Shown here: one piece after another, positions 61,903 through 64,000 of the stretch
How positions within the stretch are numbered: the stretch's first letter is position 1
Layout: the number at the start of each line of letters is the position of its first letter
DNA from: Sandaracinaceae bacterium
GTDB taxonomy: Bacteria; Myxococcota_A; Polyangia; Polyangiales; JADJQN01
Direction: 5' to 3'
NCBI GenBank assembly: GCA_016712745.1
Contig: JADJQN010000001.1
Coordinates: forward strand, 1,674,001 to 1,738,000
DNA: 64,000 nt
The notes under the pieces: generated by a model
The model's database searches: none
What the model saw: the letters and a program-made list of their open reading frames with translations, nothing else
What the model was told of the DNA's origin: nothing
Made by a program: the position numbers and the translations under genes

Positions 61903-62592
61903 TCAACGAGTCGAGGCAACATTAGTCGGCAGGTAGCGCAGGCGACCGTTGCCTTCGATGTATGAACGCATCATCGAGGGCACGCGCATCATCCACGAGT
62001 GGACGCGCGGCCTCAGAAAACCAGCGAACATTCCGTCGCCTACGTCGGCCATGATGCCGAATGAAATGAGCGAACGACCGCCCTCGTAGGGCCGCACCGT
62101 GAAAAAGCCCCAAGCGGCGGTGATGGAGTGCGGACGACCGGCGTCGATCGTAAACGTGAGATCACGACGCGTGTTTTGCACGTGTGTGTTCAAATAGTAA
62201 CTGATGTTCATCGGACCGCTTTGGTGTTCCATGTAGACCAAGCGTCGATCGGCGACACGGCTCACGACGCGCGCGTGCGCGAGAAGCGGAATCATATGCG
62301 TGTAGGCCGGCGTATCGAGCAGCGCGCGCCATACCCCTTCGGGCGGCATCTGTACGACCTGCCAACTTGCGCCACCAACGAGACGCAAAGCACCGCGCTG
62401 CCGATGAGTGGGCCGAACCACGAGCTCGCCGCGATCCAAGCGCGCGCGCTCATCACTCGTGAAGGGGCGCTCCCCGCCGTCGCGTGCCTGGGCATCCACA
62501 AGACCGTCCGCAGAAAACGGAACGAATCCGCTCGACGCGAAGAGCGCGAAAATGCTTAGGAAAAGTACTTTGCGACCTAGCTTCACGGGCAC
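61903..62592 (-). CDS. Exported SRPBCC/START-like protein
   Basis: GTG 62592 starts a 229-residue protein (GTG 62586 is also possible). The N-terminus (KLGRKVLFLSIFALFASSGF) is a signal peptide or anchor. The mature part has LVGGASWQVVQMPPEGVWRA, YTHMIPLLAHARVVSRVADR, YYLNTHVQNTRRDLTFTIDA and WGFFTVRPYEGGRSLISFGI, resembling the START/polyketide-cyclase-like (SRPBCC) hydrophobic-pocket fold. Such proteins bind lipids or other hydrophobic ligands, and it may act in the envelope. No enzyme motif is seen. It converges on engB. Confidence 0.75.
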   Translation of the reverse strand: MPVKLGRKVLFLSIFALFASSGFVPFSADGLVDAQARDGGERPFTSDERARLDRGELVVRPTHRQRGALRLVGGASWQVVQMPPEGVWRALLDTPAYTHMIPLLAHARVVSRVADRRLVYMEHQSGPMNISYYLNTHVQNTRRDLTFTIDAGRPHSITAAWGFFTVRPYEGGRSLISFGIMADVGDGMFAGFLRPRVHSWMMRVPSMMRSYIEGNGRLRYLPTNVASTR

Positions 62593-62628
62593 ACTCTATC
62601 CGTTTTGACGTCGCCCGAAAACCCCTAT

Positions 62629-63414
62629 TCAGCTGGGCGGGACAACGCCTGGATACCAAGCATGGTACGGAGCGCGATCGACGCAAGCCGGCCTGTCGCT
62701 CGGATCGCAATAGATGCGCACGTGAAAATGATTGCGATGCGGGTTTCCGGTAGCCGGCTGCACCAAAACCGACGCTGCACGTGCCAAGACCGACATGGGC
62801 GCATGACGTGCGCGACCTTCGTTGAGCAGACGATCTCGTAATGCTCGTGCAACAAATATGTATTGCACGCGTGCTTCCGGATCGGCCACCAGGCGGCTCA
62901 CGAGATCCCAGTTGCGTGCGTCGTCAAATCGCAGGCCTGCGTTCGCACCAAGTCCGTGTCCGTCAGCACGGAACGCAGCGAAGGCGTAAGGATTGGCATA
63001 GGGGTGTCCCGCCGCATCCATCATGTAAAAGGACAGATCGGCGTCGCGCCCGTTCTCGTGGGATCCGTGTCCGTCGATTTCGCCGCCGCTGTGCTTCGAA
63101 AGCTCGCCGGTGGTGAGCTTGCTGCCAGGATTGCGGCGCGCGACAACGGCTGCGGCGCGCTCAATGAGATGCACGAGCTCCGCCGTTCCAAAGAAATGCG
63201 TGCTCGATGCGTACGCGCCGGCGCGACGAATATGCTGCGACTCGCGCAGCTCGATGCCGCGCTCAAGCCGGCCGTGCCACGGCGCGCCGATCGAGCGGGC
63301 GCGTGCCGTGTGAGCGCGATTGCGCGCACGACTGCGCTGCGGACTTGCGAGGGCGACTTGCGCCAACAACAAGAGCACTGCGAGCAAGGGCAACACTTTT
63401 ACGACGCTACGCAC
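62629..63414 (-). CDS. Penicillin-insensitive murein endopeptidase (MepA-like)
   Basis: The 261-residue protein has a signal peptide (MRSVVKVLPLLAVLLLLAQV) and the M74/LAS metallopeptidase features: TTGELSKHSGGEIDGHGSHE supplies the HxxxxxxD zinc-binding His and Asp, GRDADLSFYM follows, and NPHRNHFHVRIYCDPSDRPA gives the HxH motif. MepA enzymes cut D-alanyl-meso-diaminopimelyl cross-links in peptidoglycan in the periplasm. The length matches E. coli MepA (about 270). It diverges from the partial lipoprotein gene at the window end. Confidence 0.9.
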   Translation of the reverse strand: MRSVVKVLPLLAVLLLLAQVALASPQRSRARNRAHTARARSIGAPWHGRLERGIELRESQHIRRAGAYASSTHFFGTAELVHLIERAAAVVARRNPGSKLTTGELSKHSGGEIDGHGSHENGRDADLSFYMMDAAGHPYANPYAFAAFRADGHGLGANAGLRFDDARNWDLVSRLVADPEARVQYIFVARALRDRLLNEGRARHAPMSVLARAASVLVQPATGNPHRNHFHVRIYCDPSDRPACVDRAPYHAWYPGVVPPS

Positions 63415-63500
63415 CCTATTCGTCTGCCACGCATAGGAATGCCGGGCAAATTCCTGGCACCCCTTGGCGAGGCGGCCTTTAAAGAGTACGCATTTCCGCT

Positions 63501-64000
63501 ATGAAACTCGTGTTGTTCGGAGTGTGCGCTGTGGTCGCATCGGGATGCGGCGCAGCGACAGCGCCAGTGGCCGGAGTTCAATCAGTGTCTGGGTCGGAGT
63601 TCGCCTCCGAGTCCGGTTCCGAGTCTGGGTCTGTGACCCACTCCGCGACCTCGCGCGCACTTCGTGCCGACAGCACATTCGGCGATATTGCGCGCGTCGC
63701 ACGTGAGCTTGATCAAGCAGGCGCAGGAAGCTCGAATGCTTCATGCCTCTTGCGAACAAGCTCGTCGCCGTCCCTGGAAGCGGACCTGATGCTCGCGATT
63801 AGTCCGCTCCCTAACCCGTGGAACGATTTTACACGCTTCAACGAAGCGCACGGGGCGATTCGCGTGCTAACGCGATGGGGACAAGCAGGACCTGAGATCT
63901 ACGATGCGGCGATTGCAGCATTTACCGCTACGCCACCCGTTGCGCTGGACGCCGCTGCCGCGGTGGTCTTTTTAGCCGATGACCGCGCCTACGTTCGACT
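63501..64000 (+). CDS. Lipoprotein, C-terminus cut by window edge
   Basis: ATG 63501 opens MKLVLFGVCAVVASGCGAAT, a lipoprotein signal with lipobox ASGC, and the frame is open to base 64000 (166 residues). A Ser/Glu/Gly repeat linker (SGSEFASESGSESGS, residues about 30-46) leads to a mostly helical Ala-rich part (SLEADLMLAISPLPNPWNDF, VALDAAAAVVFLADDRAY). No family can be named from the available half. Confidence 0.8.
   Translation, partial: MKLVLFGVCAVVASGCGAATAPVAGVQSVSGSEFASESGSESGSVTHSATSRALRADSTFGDIARVARELDQAGAGSSNASCLLRTSSSPSLEADLMLAISPLPNPWNDFTRFNEAHGAIRVLTRWGQAGPEIYDAAIAAFTATPPVALDAAAAVVFLADDRAYVR

Overview
The window looks like chromosomal DNA of a myxobacterium-like organism (Myxococcota, probably Polyangiales; the family is my inference). 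It is GC-rich and densely coded on both strands. It carries three Hanks-type Ser/Thr kinases with C-terminal membrane anchors, a tandem-FHA membrane protein, an OmpA protein with thrombospondin type 3 repeats, and about fifteen predicted lipoproteins with Asp/Gly/Ser-rich or Cys-rich (MopE-like, ZU5-like, FG-GAP-like) exported parts. GTG and TTG starts are used in several places. No rRNA, tRNA, complete insertion sequence, prophage or CRISPR array was found.

Layout. 1-9.3 kb: YkvA-like protein (cut by the edge), OmpA/TSP3 protein divergent from a kinase, Cys-rich lipoprotein, FHA protein, VWA-like lipoprotein and PDZ lipoprotein. 9.3-10.9 kb: an accessory patch with a RelE-type toxin-antitoxin pair, a perfect palindromic operator, and decayed coding sequence. 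10.9-16.1 kb: TPP-dependent enzyme, heme A synthase, VOC protein, CrtI/retinol-saturase-like oxidoreductase. 16.1-19 kb: a second decayed patch (HigA antitoxin with a wrecked higB, a thioredoxin-like remnant, a tandem palindromic repeat). 19-31 kb: surface and secreted proteins, a macro-domain protein and an AGCS-like transporter. 31-33 kb: methylthioadenosine phosphorylase and a PfkB kinase. 33.1-33.8 kb: a gene-free composite of nested inverted repeats. 33.8-42.4 kb: lipoproteins, holA, a large Cys-rich repeat protein, a TPR/PEGA-like protein and the second kinase. 42.5-48.8 kb: ClpA/C-like unfoldase, SDR, POT transporter, amidase. 49-54.7 kb: third kinase, a DUF2520-like/nadD/degenerate-phosphoesterase operon, PPK2, hutH. 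54.8-64 kb: ZU5-like lipoprotein, mesaconyl-CoA-hydratase-like protein, spermidine-synthase-like and GST-like proteins, rpsT, murJ, engB, an SRPBCC-like protein, a MepA-type endopeptidase and a partial lipoprotein.

Genes that probably work together: mtnP with the PfkB kinase (purine/methylthioadenosine salvage); the overlapping three-gene nadD unit; murJ followed by engB; the overlapping SDR/POT pair; holA translationally linked to an exported protein; and kinase, FHA and OmpA genes that could form envelope signalling modules, although no direct pairing can be shown.

The best candidate for something undescribed is 33144-33763. Two copies of a three-stem element lie in inverted orientation. 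Their 45-nt core is 42/45 identical, while the flanking helices differ in sequence but stay paired, including compensatory changes. The segment is bounded by 30-bp inverted repeats and contains inverted REP-like palindromes (GGGGACGTTCC) that recur as a tandem repeat at 18.8 kb. It may be a structured RNA, a RAYT/REP-type mobile hairpin, or a composite of both.
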